Assembly (NCBI RefSeq): GCF_002742265.1
Contig: NZ_MDGL01000096.1
Location: 1-33,618, forward strand
Direction of reading: 5' to 3'
Length of the DNA stretch: 33,618 bases
From: Maribacter sp. 4G9
Lineage (GTDB): Bacteria; Bacteroidota; Bacteroidia; Flavobacteriales; Flavobacteriaceae
The number at the start of each line of letters is the position of its first letter. Position 1 is the first letter of the stretch. This document shows, in pieces, positions 1 through 7,028 of this stretch. Under the pieces are notes generated by a model that made no database searches, was not told where the DNA came from, and saw nothing but the letters and a program-made list of their open reading frames with translations. The position numbers and the translations under genes were made by a program.

Positions 1-817
1 CCCCTAGGCTTTGATGCCTTCGTTCATTGTTGTAATACCTAAAATATTCCTCCAGCCCACGGTAGCACTGCAGACCGTCATCGGCCGGGAACAGGTACAC
101 TTGTTCGTACTTTACGCTGCGCCATAACCTTTCCACGAATATATTGTCAAGTGCCCTTCCACGCCCATCCATGCTCAACCGTATTGCCCTGTTGGGATCG
201 GTGACCCAATCACAGAACCCGTGCGCGGTAAACTGGCTTCCTTGGTCGGTGTTGAGGATCTCCGGAGAACCGTGTTCCTCTATGGCGGTCTCCAAGGTCT
301 TTCTGCACCATTCAGATGTCATTGTGTTGGAAAGTGACCATCCTACTACATAGCGGCTGTACAGGTCGATTATCCCACAAAGGTACAAATAGCCTCCGCG
401 AACCGGGATATAGGTGATGTCCATGGCCCATACCTGACCAAAGCGCGTTACATCCAGGTTTCTCAAGAGGTATTTATAGATCCTGTGCAGTTCTCCCTTT
501 CCTTTCTTGGAGGTGTTGGGCTTCGGGCCGGTGGCAGATATCCCCATAAGCCTATACAACCGCTCAATGCGCTTTTTGTTGATGCAGTGCCCCATGTCAC
601 GGTTGAGCCAGGTAACCATACGGGGGACGCCGAGCCAAGGGTGCAACATGTGCTTTTCATCGATCTGGCGCATCAGTGCCAGATTCAGGTCGGTCTCCTG
701 TTTTGGACGGTAATACGCCCCACTGCGGTGGAGCTCCAAAAGCTCGCACTGGCGCGTTACGCTCAACTTGGAATCCCTATTGACCAGTTCCCTTCTTTGC
801 TTTCTGGACTTACTCAT
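1..817 (-). CDS. IS3-family transposase OrfB (DDE integrase catalytic subunit), 3' end outside window
   Basis: My reading of the minus strand from the ATG at 815-817 stays open for 272 codons to the window edge, giving MSKSRKQRRELVNRDSKLSV and onward. An HTH_21-type region (LHRSGAYYRPK; KKRIERLYRLMGI) is followed by the rve integrase core. The three catalytic acids are visible: Asp in AMDITYIP, Asp in LNTDQGSQF, and Glu in NIFVERLWRSVKYE. The visible part ends at NNERRHQSLG, the standard near-terminal motif of IS3 OrfB, so only a few residues are missing. OrfB cuts and joins DNA, usually as an OrfAB fusion. No frameshift or stop was seen, so the element could be active. Confidence 0.93.
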   Translation of the reverse strand, partial: MSKSRKQRRELVNRDSKLSVTRQCELLELHRSGAYYRPKQETDLNLALMRQIDEKHMLHPWLGVPRMVTWLNRDMGHCINKKRIERLYRLMGISATGPKPNTSKKGKGELHRIYKYLLRNLDVTRFGQVWAMDITYIPVRGGYLYLCGIIDLYSRYVVGWSLSNTMTSEWCRKTLETAIEEHGSPEILNTDQGSQFTAHGFCDWVTDPNRAIRLSMDGRGRALDNIFVERLWRSVKYEQVYLFPADDGLQCYRGLEEYFRYYNNERRHQSLG

Positions 818-1089
818 GATGAGGCCTTCTTTAAAAAATCGTTCTCCACCTTGAGCTGTCCTATGGTCTTTAAAAGCCGTTCCTCCATCTCCTCGGACTC
901 CGTTTTGGGATCCTTGGCCCTATTGTCGAATACGCCCTCGCCGTTCTTTAAGAACTGGGTCTTCCAAGTAGTTATCTGCGTAGGGTGGATCTCGTACTTC
1001 CTGCCCAGCTCTTGGATGGTAAAACGTTCCGATAGCGCCTCCAGCACCACCTTGAACTTGAATTTCGATGTGTGTTTCCTGCGTGTCAT
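814..1089 (-). CDS. IS3-family transposase OrfA (helix-turn-helix protein)
   Basis: This 91-residue protein starts MTRRKHTSKFKFKVVLEAL, the usual opening of the HTH_Tnp_1 (IS3/IS911 OrfA) family. A helix-turn-helix covers roughly residues 10-45 (FTIQELGRKYEIHPTQITTW). The C-terminal third is a leucine-zipper-like helix (ERLLKTIGQLKVENDFLKK) used for dimerisation in this family. OrfA binds the element ends and is normally fused to OrfB by frameshifting to make the active transposase. Its TGA stop overlaps the OrfB ATG as ATGA. A T-TTT-TTA heptamer lies 6 codons before the stop. Length is normal and the gene looks intact. Confidence 0.93.
   Translation of the reverse strand: MTRRKHTSKFKFKVVLEALSERFTIQELGRKYEIHPTQITTWKTQFLKNGEGVFDNRAKDPKTESEEMEERLLKTIGQLKVENDFLKKASS
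832..838 (-). promoter_or_regulatory. Programmed -1 frameshift slippery heptamer (T TTT TTA)
   Basis: In the orfA frame the codons read GAT TTT TTA AAG AAG, so the heptamer T-TTT-TTA is phased as X-XXY-YYZ. OrfB lies in the -1 frame (start offset 272 bases from the orfA start). That frame is open from the heptamer into OrfB, through TTT TTT AAA GAA GGC CTC ATC ATG. The site would therefore give an OrfAB fusion, the normal form of active IS3 transposase. The call is inferred from phase and motif; a downstream stimulatory structure was not verified. Confidence 0.7.
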
Positions 1090-1145
1090 AATACAGTAAA
1101 TTTAGATTAAAAATTAAACTTAACTTACTGTCCTATTTTTGGGGG

Positions 1146-1676
1146 GAATTATATCTTAATGCCCAGGATTCTGACTATATCATTACTCAAAATTATGATA
1201 CAATTTATGGTAAGGTAGGAAAATCTCACTCCACGAATTTTGTCAACTTTAAAAAAGATGGAAATACAATTAGATATAAGGCAAGTTTTGGTGCCATAAG
1301 AGGTTTTTATATTTCCAAATCAGATAAACACTATGAAAACGTTGAATTTCCAAAAGGTTGGGAATCTAAAATTAAAAGTGAGTACCTATGGAGAATGACC
1401 ACAGGAAATCGTATTAAACTATACTATCATGTGGAAGGTTTAGGGTTGGAAGCTGTGCCTTTTCTTTATGTCTTGAAAGAAGGCGTGGATTTAACTACTT
1501 TACCAACTGGCGTAGGCTTTGCTAGAAAATTTGCGAATAAGTCAACTTATGACCGTTTAAGACCAATGATATCAGATAATCCAGAAGCATTAAGGGTATT
1601 GGATAAAATAGTACCAACAAGAGAAGCCTTTGTTAATTTAATAAATAGATATAATCAATCATTTGAAAATGAATAA
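1146..1676 (+). pseudogene. Secreted protein gene truncated at its signal peptide by the IS3 insertion
   Basis: The frame is open from the IS border to the TAA at 1676 (176 codons), with no start codon at the left end. The first residues, ELYLNAQ followed by DSDYIITQNYDTIYGKV, look like the tail of an export signal (Asn-Ala-Gln cleavage) followed by a mature domain. The pattern of an 'xYIITxxxDTIYGKV' opening and a later 'FxxxGNTIRYKAxxxGAIRGFYIS' resembles small exported proteins common in Flavobacteriia. No function is assigned. The IS removed the start, most of the signal peptide and the promoter. The first internal ATG is at 1395, which would leave only the C-terminal 93 residues. Confidence 0.7.
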
Positions 1677-1830
1677 TAACCTTAGTTTCAGGAATTATAA
1701 CCTCATTTTATTTTTAGCTTTTTTATTCATCTTTTCTAGTTGCGAAAAGGAAGAAGGGTGTCAATTTGAGATGATTTGTTATCCAAATGGAGGTTGTATT
1801 GAAAAACCTATTCCAAATACTTGCTTTTAA
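1669..1830 (+). CDS. Small cysteine-rich lipoprotein, 53 residues, unknown function
   Basis: The ATG at 1669 overlaps the stop of the preceding gene by 8 bases, so it was probably translated by coupling. The protein begins MNNNLSFRNYNLILFLAFL and has a lipobox ending in SSC, with Cys25 as the lipidated residue. Only 28 residues follow (CEKEEGCQFEMICYPNGG and on), with Cys at 31, 37, 43 and 52 besides Cys25. Four cysteines in a short mature chain suggest a disulfide-stabilised peptide on the outer leaflet. Its promoter was probably upstream of the gene now cut by the IS, so expression may be lost. The function is unknown. Confidence 0.65.
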   Translation: MNNNLSFRNYNLILFLAFLFIFSSCEKEEGCQFEMICYPNGGCIEKPIPNTCF

Positions 1831-1843
1831 GCCTATTTTTCCC

Positions 1844-3205
1844 TCACCCAAACAAACTACTCACCACATCCTCAATCTTGGCGGCCATTTGCACCTTGAT
1901 TTTGGTATTCTTTAATCCAATTTTATTGTTTTTGGAAACTACTATGGTGTTATAGCCCAATTTTTCGGCTTCTAGAATGCGCTGTTCCACTCTTTGTACG
2001 GGTCGTATTTCACCTGCCAACCCAACTTCCGCGGCAAAGCAGATACCTTTTTCAATGGGAATGTCCTCGTTGCTGGATAATATGGCGGCAATAACTGCTA
2101 GGTCAATGGCAGGATCATCCACGGAAATTCCCCCTGTGATATTTAGGAAAACATCCTTGGCACCCAATTTAAATCCGGCCCTTTTTTCCAAAACCGCCAG
2201 AAGCATGTTCAAGCGTTTGGCATTGTAGCCCGTAGTGGAACGTTGCGGGGTCCCATAGACTGCGGTACTTACCAAGGCCTGTATTTCAATTAGAAGGGGA
2301 CGCATCCCTTCTACGGTAGAGGCGATGGCGGTTCCGCTCAACCCTTCATCGTTCTTGGAAATCAACACTTCAGAAGGGTTGTTCACTTCCCTGAGTCCGC
2401 TTCCCTGCATTTCATAAATGCCCAATTCCGCCGTAGAGCCAAATCGGTTTTTAAGGGAACGGAGGATTCGGTATACATAGTTTCGGTCGCCTTCAAACTG
2501 TAAAACGGTATCCACCATGTGCTCCAAAATCTTGGGTCCGGCAATGGAACCGTCCTTGGTAATATGGCCAATCAAAATAACGGGTGTATTGGTTTCCTTG
2601 GCAAACTTGATGAGTTCCGCAGTGCATTCCCTTATTTGGGAAATACTCCCTGCTGCCGACTCAATATAATCCGAATGTAAGGTCTGTATGGAATCGATAA
2701 CCACAATGTCCGGTTCCGTGGCTTCGATTTGCTTAAAGATGTTCTGGGTCTTGGTTTCCGTCAGTATAAAGCAGGTTTCGCTGTTGGGGTGGATACGGTC
2801 CGCCCGCATCTTTATCTGTTTTTGGCTTTCCTCCCCGGAAACATATAAGGTTTTATAAGGAAGTTTCAGTGCAATCTGTAAAAGGAGGGTACTTTTTCCA
2901 ACACCGGGTTCACCGCCCAACAATACTAAGGCCCCAGGAACCAAACCACCACCCAATACCCTATTGAACTCTAAATCGAAGGTATTGAGGCGTACTTCTT
3001 TTTCGGTACTTATTTCGTGGACCAATAGCGGTTTTGAAACTCGTTTTGCTACGGAGTTGGTAGGTTTCCAGCTTGTTTTTTCTTCTTTTTGAACAACTTC
3101 CTCCACCACGGTGTTCCACTCCTTACAGGCAGCACATTGTCCCACCCATTTGGCGTATTGCGTGCCACAGTTCTGACAGAAAAAAGCAGTTTTTGTCTTG
3201 GCCAT
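1844..3205 (-). CDS. radA: DNA repair protein RadA (Sms), branch-migration ATPase
   Basis: RadA is a RecA-like hexameric helicase that extends heteroduplex during recombinational repair. The 453-residue length is normal. In order it shows a C4 zinc finger (Cys10, 13, 24, 27: FFCQNCG...GQCAACKEW), the RecA-type ATPase with Walker A GGEPGVGKST at 97-106 and Walker B-like IVVIDSIQT at about 168-175, the RadA-specific KNRFG motif at 252-256, and a C-terminal Lon-protease-like domain (GISVDDPAIDLAVIAAIL). It is the last gene of the minus-strand run that starts at panC, 43 bases after the small membrane protein gene. Nothing looks damaged. Confidence 0.98.
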   Translation of the reverse strand: MAKTKTAFFCQNCGTQYAKWVGQCAACKEWNTVVEEVVQKEEKTSWKPTNSVAKRVSKPLLVHEISTEKEVRLNTFDLEFNRVLGGGLVPGALVLLGGEPGVGKSTLLLQIALKLPYKTLYVSGEESQKQIKMRADRIHPNSETCFILTETKTQNIFKQIEATEPDIVVIDSIQTLHSDYIESAAGSISQIRECTAELIKFAKETNTPVILIGHITKDGSIAGPKILEHMVDTVLQFEGDRNYVYRILRSLKNRFGSTAELGIYEMQGSGLREVNNPSEVLISKNDEGLSGTAIASTVEGMRPLLIEIQALVSTAVYGTPQRSTTGYNAKRLNMLLAVLEKRAGFKLGAKDVFLNITGGISVDDPAIDLAVIAAILSSNEDIPIEKGICFAAEVGLAGEIRPVQRVEQRILEAEKLGYNTIVVSKNNKIGLKNTKIKVQMAAKIEDVVSSLFG

Positions 3206-3248
3206 CCTTAGCTCATCTGATTTGTGCTAAGGTACTAAGAAGTAGGAA

Positions 3249-3419
3249 TTATTCTTCCTCCGATTGTTTTTTCTTAAACTCCCAGATGGCCATAAAAAAG
3301 GAGGCCCATGCCAGGAACAAAGAGAGTATGCTCAGTGCCAGTACTTTATCGCCCTTTAGGCCATAGTAGGTAAAATATACGCCAGCACAGACGTAGTATT
3401 TAAAGATGCCTTTAAACAT
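3249..3419 (-). CDS. Small membrane protein, 56 residues
   Basis: An ATG at 3417-3419 opens a frame reading MFKGIFKYYVCAGVYFTYYG and ending in EFKKKQSEEE. It has one clear hydrophobic helix (about residues 26-46, VLALSILSLFLAWASFFMAIW) and a weaker aromatic segment at 6-19. It is flanked by a basic N-terminus and a charged C-terminus. It lies 43 bases upstream of radA and 69 bases downstream of the esterase-like gene on the same strand, so it is probably co-transcribed. Coding character is good and it fills what would otherwise be a 283-base gap. I do not recognise a family and assign no function. Confidence 0.7.
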   Translation of the reverse strand: MFKGIFKYYVCAGVYFTYYGLKGDKVLALSILSLFLAWASFFMAIWEFKKKQSEEE

Positions 3420-3488
3420 AAATGTAGATTGTAGGTTAGATTTGGGATCTAAGGTTATATTTCTTTGGGAGCGGGGATTTGGTGTAGG

Positions 3489-4631
3489 TTAAAAACCAAA
3501 ATCCGCTTTTAATGCGTCCATTTTTTCCAATGCCATTTCTTTAGTTAAAAAATCGATTTCTTCCATCTGAAAAGCTTTTTCAAAGGTCTTCAAGGCCTTT
3601 TTGGGCTCACCCATCTGTTCATAATATTCTCCTTCAAAGTAAAAGCCCATCATGGTATCGGGATATTCCTTTTTGCATAATTCCGATAGGGATTTTAGGG
3701 ACTCAAAATCCTCTTTCTTTCTTACAGCGGCATATATGGCCATGATGTCGTTGAGTTCCACGGGTTTGCTGAACCCGAACAAATCCACAATACCTTGATA
3801 TTTATTTTCGAGATATTTATATACCGGTTCATCGGATGTTAAGATTTGAGTCTTGTATTCCTTCGGACTGATGGGTTTGAACATGCCAAACACATTATCG
3901 AACGCCTTTCCTATGCCGTAGGTGGCCACGGAAATGTGGTCCGCTTTATCATACTTCTCGAAAAAATAGTGCAAGGTTTCCTTGTTCAAAGCCTTTATGC
4001 CAGAATCCAATGCCATTATTTGTGGGGTGTCATCGGTTTGTTCCCCTTCTACGATCAATTGGTAGAATATCTGTTTGTCAAAAGTGTTCAATCGCGTGGG
4101 AACCCTACTCTCCATTTCCGGGGCCAGGGTTGGCGAGATGCTTACGTAGGCATCAAAAACCGAGTTATCCTTGAACAACCAGTAATTTTGGAAGTTTGCC
4201 GTAATGTCGTATCCGAAAATCATTTTAAAAGGAGCGGTGCTATAATTCAGGTCCAAATAGGGGATAAGCTCCATCCCGATAAATTCATAGAACTGCTTCC
4301 CTTTTTCGTTTGGGAGCCCAGTTTCCGGATCAAAGGCACAATCTTCCAATCGGATCCCGTTCTTACTTTGGTTCACGCCAACTACAATGCTTTCCGGCAT
4401 TCCATGAAACTGACTGTAATATTTTGAAACGGCCACGACCTGATCGAAGAGATAATTGGCATCCAGTACCACGATCAAAGGATATTTTTTATTCTCGTCC
4501 ATGTTGGGAGGGAAGTAATATTGTACATCCCTTCGTTCCTGAAGTTTAAAGGACTCGAAGATCTCCTGTGTAGTTTGGGCACTCCCAACCATCACCAAGA
4601 GCAGTGTAAGAGCAGTAAATATGTGACGCAT
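3489..4631 (-). CDS. Esterase-D-like alpha/beta-hydrolase fold protein with C-terminal TPR-like region; nucleophile Ser replaced
   Basis: The 380-residue protein has a signal peptide (MRHIFTALTLLLVMVGSAQ, cleavage after about 19). The domain resembles the putative-esterase family (PF00756): a YPLIVVLDANYLF strand at 50-62, then a nucleophile-elbow position reading IFGYDITANF around 138-147. Family enzymes carry Gly-x-Ser-x-Gly there; here residue 142 is Asp and no Ser is in the elbow. A possible acid/His pair sits in KADHISVATYG. The last 90 residues look like TPR helices (ALKTFEKAFQMEEIDFLTKE). It is probably periplasmic and may have lost hydrolase activity. It lies 25 bases after the flippase-like gene. 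Confidence 0.7.
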   Translation of the reverse strand: MRHIFTALTLLLVMVGSAQTTQEIFESFKLQERRDVQYYFPPNMDENKKYPLIVVLDANYLFDQVVAVSKYYSQFHGMPESIVVGVNQSKNGIRLEDCAFDPETGLPNEKGKQFYEFIGMELIPYLDLNYSTAPFKMIFGYDITANFQNYWLFKDNSVFDAYVSISPTLAPEMESRVPTRLNTFDKQIFYQLIVEGEQTDDTPQIMALDSGIKALNKETLHYFFEKYDKADHISVATYGIGKAFDNVFGMFKPISPKEYKTQILTSDEPVYKYLENKYQGIVDLFGFSKPVELNDIMAIYAAVRKKEDFESLKSLSELCKKEYPDTMMGFYFEGEYYEQMGEPKKALKTFEKAFQMEEIDFLTKEMALEKMDALKADFGF

Positions 4632-4656
4632 AGGATCTATTTAAACAGTAAACGGT

Positions 4657-5622
4657 TTATTTGTTTCTGTTCAATAACGGTAATAGGAGAAAAGATATTG
4701 CACCAAATACAATGTTCATGAGGGTTTGCGCAATCCACATGATCCATCCAAAGGCGTCGCCGGAAACGGAACTTATTCCAAAAAGCCCCAATGCCTTGCT
4801 TACCAATATGGGGAAAAGGCCCACGCCACCATTGGTGGTAGCCATGGCAAAGGCGCCAAAAACAAAGGCCACCATAATTTGGTTTAGGGAAAGGCCCATG
4901 GTTTCCGGAACCGTAAATTTTATGACCCACATCATGCCAATGTAGCATACCCATATCAGTAATGTATGGAATACGAACGACCACTTTTTCCTCATTTTAA
5001 AAATACTGAAAACACCATCCAATAGACCTTTTACAAAGGACTTGATTTTTAATGCTACTGGGTTATCTGATTTTTTGATGAACATAAAGAAAATCAGGGC
5101 GGCCGCCAATCCGGCAATTCCCAAGATTATCAGTCCGCTGGCATTGAATCCCCGTTGTTCAAAAAAGGTGATGATAATATCGGTCTGTAAAAAGAGCGTT
5201 ATTATAACCACGATCAACAGCATGATCAGATCAATGACCCTTTCTGTGACTATGGTTCCAAAGCCTTTTTCAAAAGGCACCCCTTCATACGTTGACAAGG
5301 CTGTTGCCCTTAAAATCTCCCCGGTACGCGGTATCCCTAAATTGGCCAGATAGGCCATGAAAATCATAAGAACGTTGTTGATGAGTTTTGGGCGGTATCC
5401 CAAAGGTTCCAAAAGATAGTTCCATCGAATCGCCCTGGATATATGCCCTATGATACCCAACAACAATGATATGGAAACCCAGAATGGATCGGCCTCCTTG
5501 ATATAAAAAAGAATTTGCTCCCTATTCTCCGGAGAGGTCTTCAAATACCAATACAACACTAAAAACACTCCAATAAGAATGGGAATGATTAATTTTAGGG
5601 TCTTTTTCAAGGATTTGTTCAC
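4657..5622 (-). CDS. YbhN/AglD-type flippase-like integral membrane protein (LPG_synthase_TM family)
   Basis: This 321-residue inner-membrane protein has about eight hydrophobic segments, beginning LKLIIPILIGVFLVLYWYL. Family markers are RAIRWNYLLEPLG (about 64-76), LANLGIPRTGEILRATALS (about 92-110), FGTIVTERVIDLIMLL (about 121-136) and ATTNGGVGLFPILVSKALG near the C-terminus. This matches PF03706, the transmembrane half of lysylphosphatidylglycerol synthase and YbhN relatives, which are thought to move lipids or polyprenyl-linked substrates. The catalytic aminoacyl-transferase domain of MprF is absent, so only a transport-like role is inferred. It lies 93 bases after panD in the same direction. 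Confidence 0.85.
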   Translation of the reverse strand: MNKSLKKTLKLIIPILIGVFLVLYWYLKTSPENREQILFYIKEADPFWVSISLLLGIIGHISRAIRWNYLLEPLGYRPKLINNVLMIFMAYLANLGIPRTGEILRATALSTYEGVPFEKGFGTIVTERVIDLIMLLIVVIITLFLQTDIIITFFEQRGFNASGLIILGIAGLAAALIFFMFIKKSDNPVALKIKSFVKGLLDGVFSIFKMRKKWSFVFHTLLIWVCYIGMMWVIKFTVPETMGLSLNQIMVAFVFGAFAMATTNGGVGLFPILVSKALGLFGISSVSGDAFGWIMWIAQTLMNIVFGAISFLLLPLLNRNK

Positions 5623-5715
5623 ACTATTGGGATACGTTGCAAATCGCTAAGGTAAGTAAGTATTTTTCAAAAGCATATGGAGCATATGAGCGATTTAAAA
5701 AAGTAGAAAGCAAAC

Positions 5716-6066
5716 CTATTTCAATAGATTGGTTTTCTCATCTGGGAAAACGAGGCTTGGATTGAATGTTTTGGCTTCCTCTAAAGGCATCCAGGCATAA
5801 GTAATCAAAATAAGAACATCCCCTACAGCTACTTTTCTGGCTGCCGCCCCATTTAGGGTGATCTCTCCGCTATTTCTAGGACCTGGTATTACGTAGGTTT
5901 CAAGTCGTTCGCCATTGTCATTGTTCACGATCTGGACCTTTTCTCCTTGTATAATATTGGCAGCGTCCATCAAGTCCTCGTCAATGGTAATGCTTCCTAT
6001 ATAGTTCAGGTCTGCTCCTGTTACTTTTACACGATGGATTTTGGACTTTACTACTTGTACTTGCAT
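5716..6066 (-). CDS. panD: Aspartate 1-decarboxylase
   Basis: PanD makes beta-alanine from L-aspartate for pantothenate and coenzyme A. The 116-residue proenzyme is of normal size. The self-cleavage site is Gly24-Ser25 in NYIGSITID, where Ser25 becomes the catalytic pyruvoyl group. His11 ([14 protein letters not shown]), Tyr22 and the NGAAARKV stretch match the family. It follows panC with a 13-base gap, so beta-alanine synthesis and its condensation with pantoate are co-expressed. Confidence 0.97.
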   Translation of the reverse strand: MQVQVVKSKIHRVKVTGADLNYIGSITIDEDLMDAANIIQGEKVQIVNNDNGERLETYVIPGPRNSGEITLNGAAARKVAVGDVLILITYAWMPLEEAKTFNPSLVFPDEKTNLLK

Positions 6067-6079
6067 GGGACAAAATTAA

Positions 6080-6925
6080 TCAATTGAGTGCTATATTGTC
6101 AATTAGCCTTACATCCTCGGCATAAACGGCAATAAACGCCCTATATTTTTTGTTCTTTACTTTTCTTTTCAATGGGCTTAACGTTTCTACATCGGCAATT
6201 TCAAAATATTCCACCTCAAAATCCCCCTCTTTAAGAAATTGGTTTTTTACCCATTCCTTCACCTTTAAAGCACTTTTCGTGCCAAATTTTTCCTTGGCAG
6301 ATTGCAAGGTCTTAAATATAAACCCCGCCTTAAGTCGCATTTTTTCGCTCAACCTTTCATTTCTGGAACTCATTGCCAATCCGTGGTCTTCCCTAATAAT
6401 AGGGCAGGGAATAATATTCACGGGAATTTTCTGTACTTCTACAAGTTTTTTTATGATACGCAGTTGTTGAAAATCCTTTTCTCCAAAATAGGCGTTATTC
6501 GGTTTAATTAGGTTGAAAAGTTGCTCCACTATCGTACCTACCCCGTTAAAATGGTCGTCCCTGAATTCTCCTTCCATCACGTTGTCCAAACCCTGAAAAT
6601 CATATGTTTTTGAGTGGACAGAGCCCTTGTAAATCTCAGATACGGATGGTGCAAAAACAAGAATGTCTGAACCTATGCTTTCAATGAGGGCAAGGTCCTT
6701 GGACAGGTCTCTAGGGTATTTCTTAAGGTCCTCTGGATTGTTGAATTGCGTGGGATTAACAAAAATGCTTACTACGACAAGATCATTCTCCTGAACCGCT
6801 TTTTTAACCAGTTCCAAATGCCCTTTATGCAGTGCCCCCATGGTTGGAACAAGACCTAACACTTTTGAATTGGACTTACTTTTTAATAGTTTATCAAGTT
6901 CATTTTTAGTCTTGATGGGGAGCAT
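6080..6925 (-). CDS. panC: Pantothenate synthetase (pantoate--beta-alanine ligase)
   Basis: PanC joins pantoate and beta-alanine with ATP to give pantothenate in the cytosol. The 281-residue protein carries the nucleotidyl-transferase HIGH-like motif in LVPTMGALHKGHL (25-37), the substrate-binding FVNPTQF (55-61), the YFGEKDFQQL segment and the KMSKS-equivalent AMSSRNERL. The start MLPIKTKNELDKLL is typical. It heads the minus-strand operon panC-panD-flippase-esterase-small protein-radA. It is divergent from the half-length GT5 gene across a 103-base spacer, a pairing seen widely in Bacteroidota. Confidence 0.97.
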   Translation of the reverse strand: MLPIKTKNELDKLLKSKSNSKVLGLVPTMGALHKGHLELVKKAVQENDLVVVSIFVNPTQFNNPEDLKKYPRDLSKDLALIESIGSDILVFAPSVSEIYKGSVHSKTYDFQGLDNVMEGEFRDDHFNGVGTIVEQLFNLIKPNNAYFGEKDFQQLRIIKKLVEVQKIPVNIIPCPIIREDHGLAMSSRNERLSEKMRLKAGFIFKTLQSAKEKFGTKSALKVKEWVKNQFLKEGDFEVEYFEIADVETLSPLKRKVKNKKYRAFIAVYAEDVRLIDNIALN

Positions 6926-6945
6926 GTGAAAACGTGATTAGCGAG

Positions 6946-6953
6946 CAAACTTA
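6946..6953 (-). promoter_or_regulatory. Candidate -7 element for panC operon (TAAGTTTG)
   Basis: Read on the minus strand the octamer TAAGTTTG matches the Bacteroidota -7 consensus TAnnTTTG. It would give a short leader before the panC ATG at 6925. No good -33 TTG was found at the expected distance, so the call is tentative. Confidence 0.4.
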
Positions 6954-6984
6954 CTATAAATACTGGTAATCTCTATATTTTTTG

Positions 6985-6992
6985 TAATTTTG
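6985..6992 (+). promoter_or_regulatory. Candidate -7 element for the GT5 gene (TAATTTTG)
   Basis: TAATTTTG fits TAnnTTTG and sits 37 bases before the ATG at 7029. It lies in the divergent panC spacer, facing right. The -33 box is not convincing (CTGG near 6963). Confidence 0.4.
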
Positions 6993-7028
6993 CACCTGCG
7001 TTTCCACGAAAAATAAAAGAAAGTTTTT

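Larger units (their letters stand above)
1..1145 (-). mobile_element. IS3-family insertion sequence, partial (left part outside window)
   Basis: The element consists of orfA and orfB on the minus strand and continues beyond position 1, so only the orfA-proximal end is in view. That end lies close to 1140-1146, where a GC-flavoured element sequence ending in a run of G gives way to AT-rich host coding sequence. The terminal bases around 1128-1145 (ACTGTCCTATTTTTGGGG) are the likely inverted repeat, but the partner end and any target duplication are out of the window. Family assignment rests on the orfA helix-turn-helix, the orfB DDE residues and the orfA/orfB overlap with a -1 slippery site. 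Confidence 0.9.

Noticed and set aside
485..1099. A 204-codon plus-strand reading frame across the IS3 element
   Set aside because: It lies antisense to OrfA and OrfB, whose protein motifs are clear. The translated product has no domain pattern.
3846..4427. A 193-codon plus-strand frame
   Set aside because: It is antisense to the esterase-like gene and shows no independent start context or recognisable motifs.
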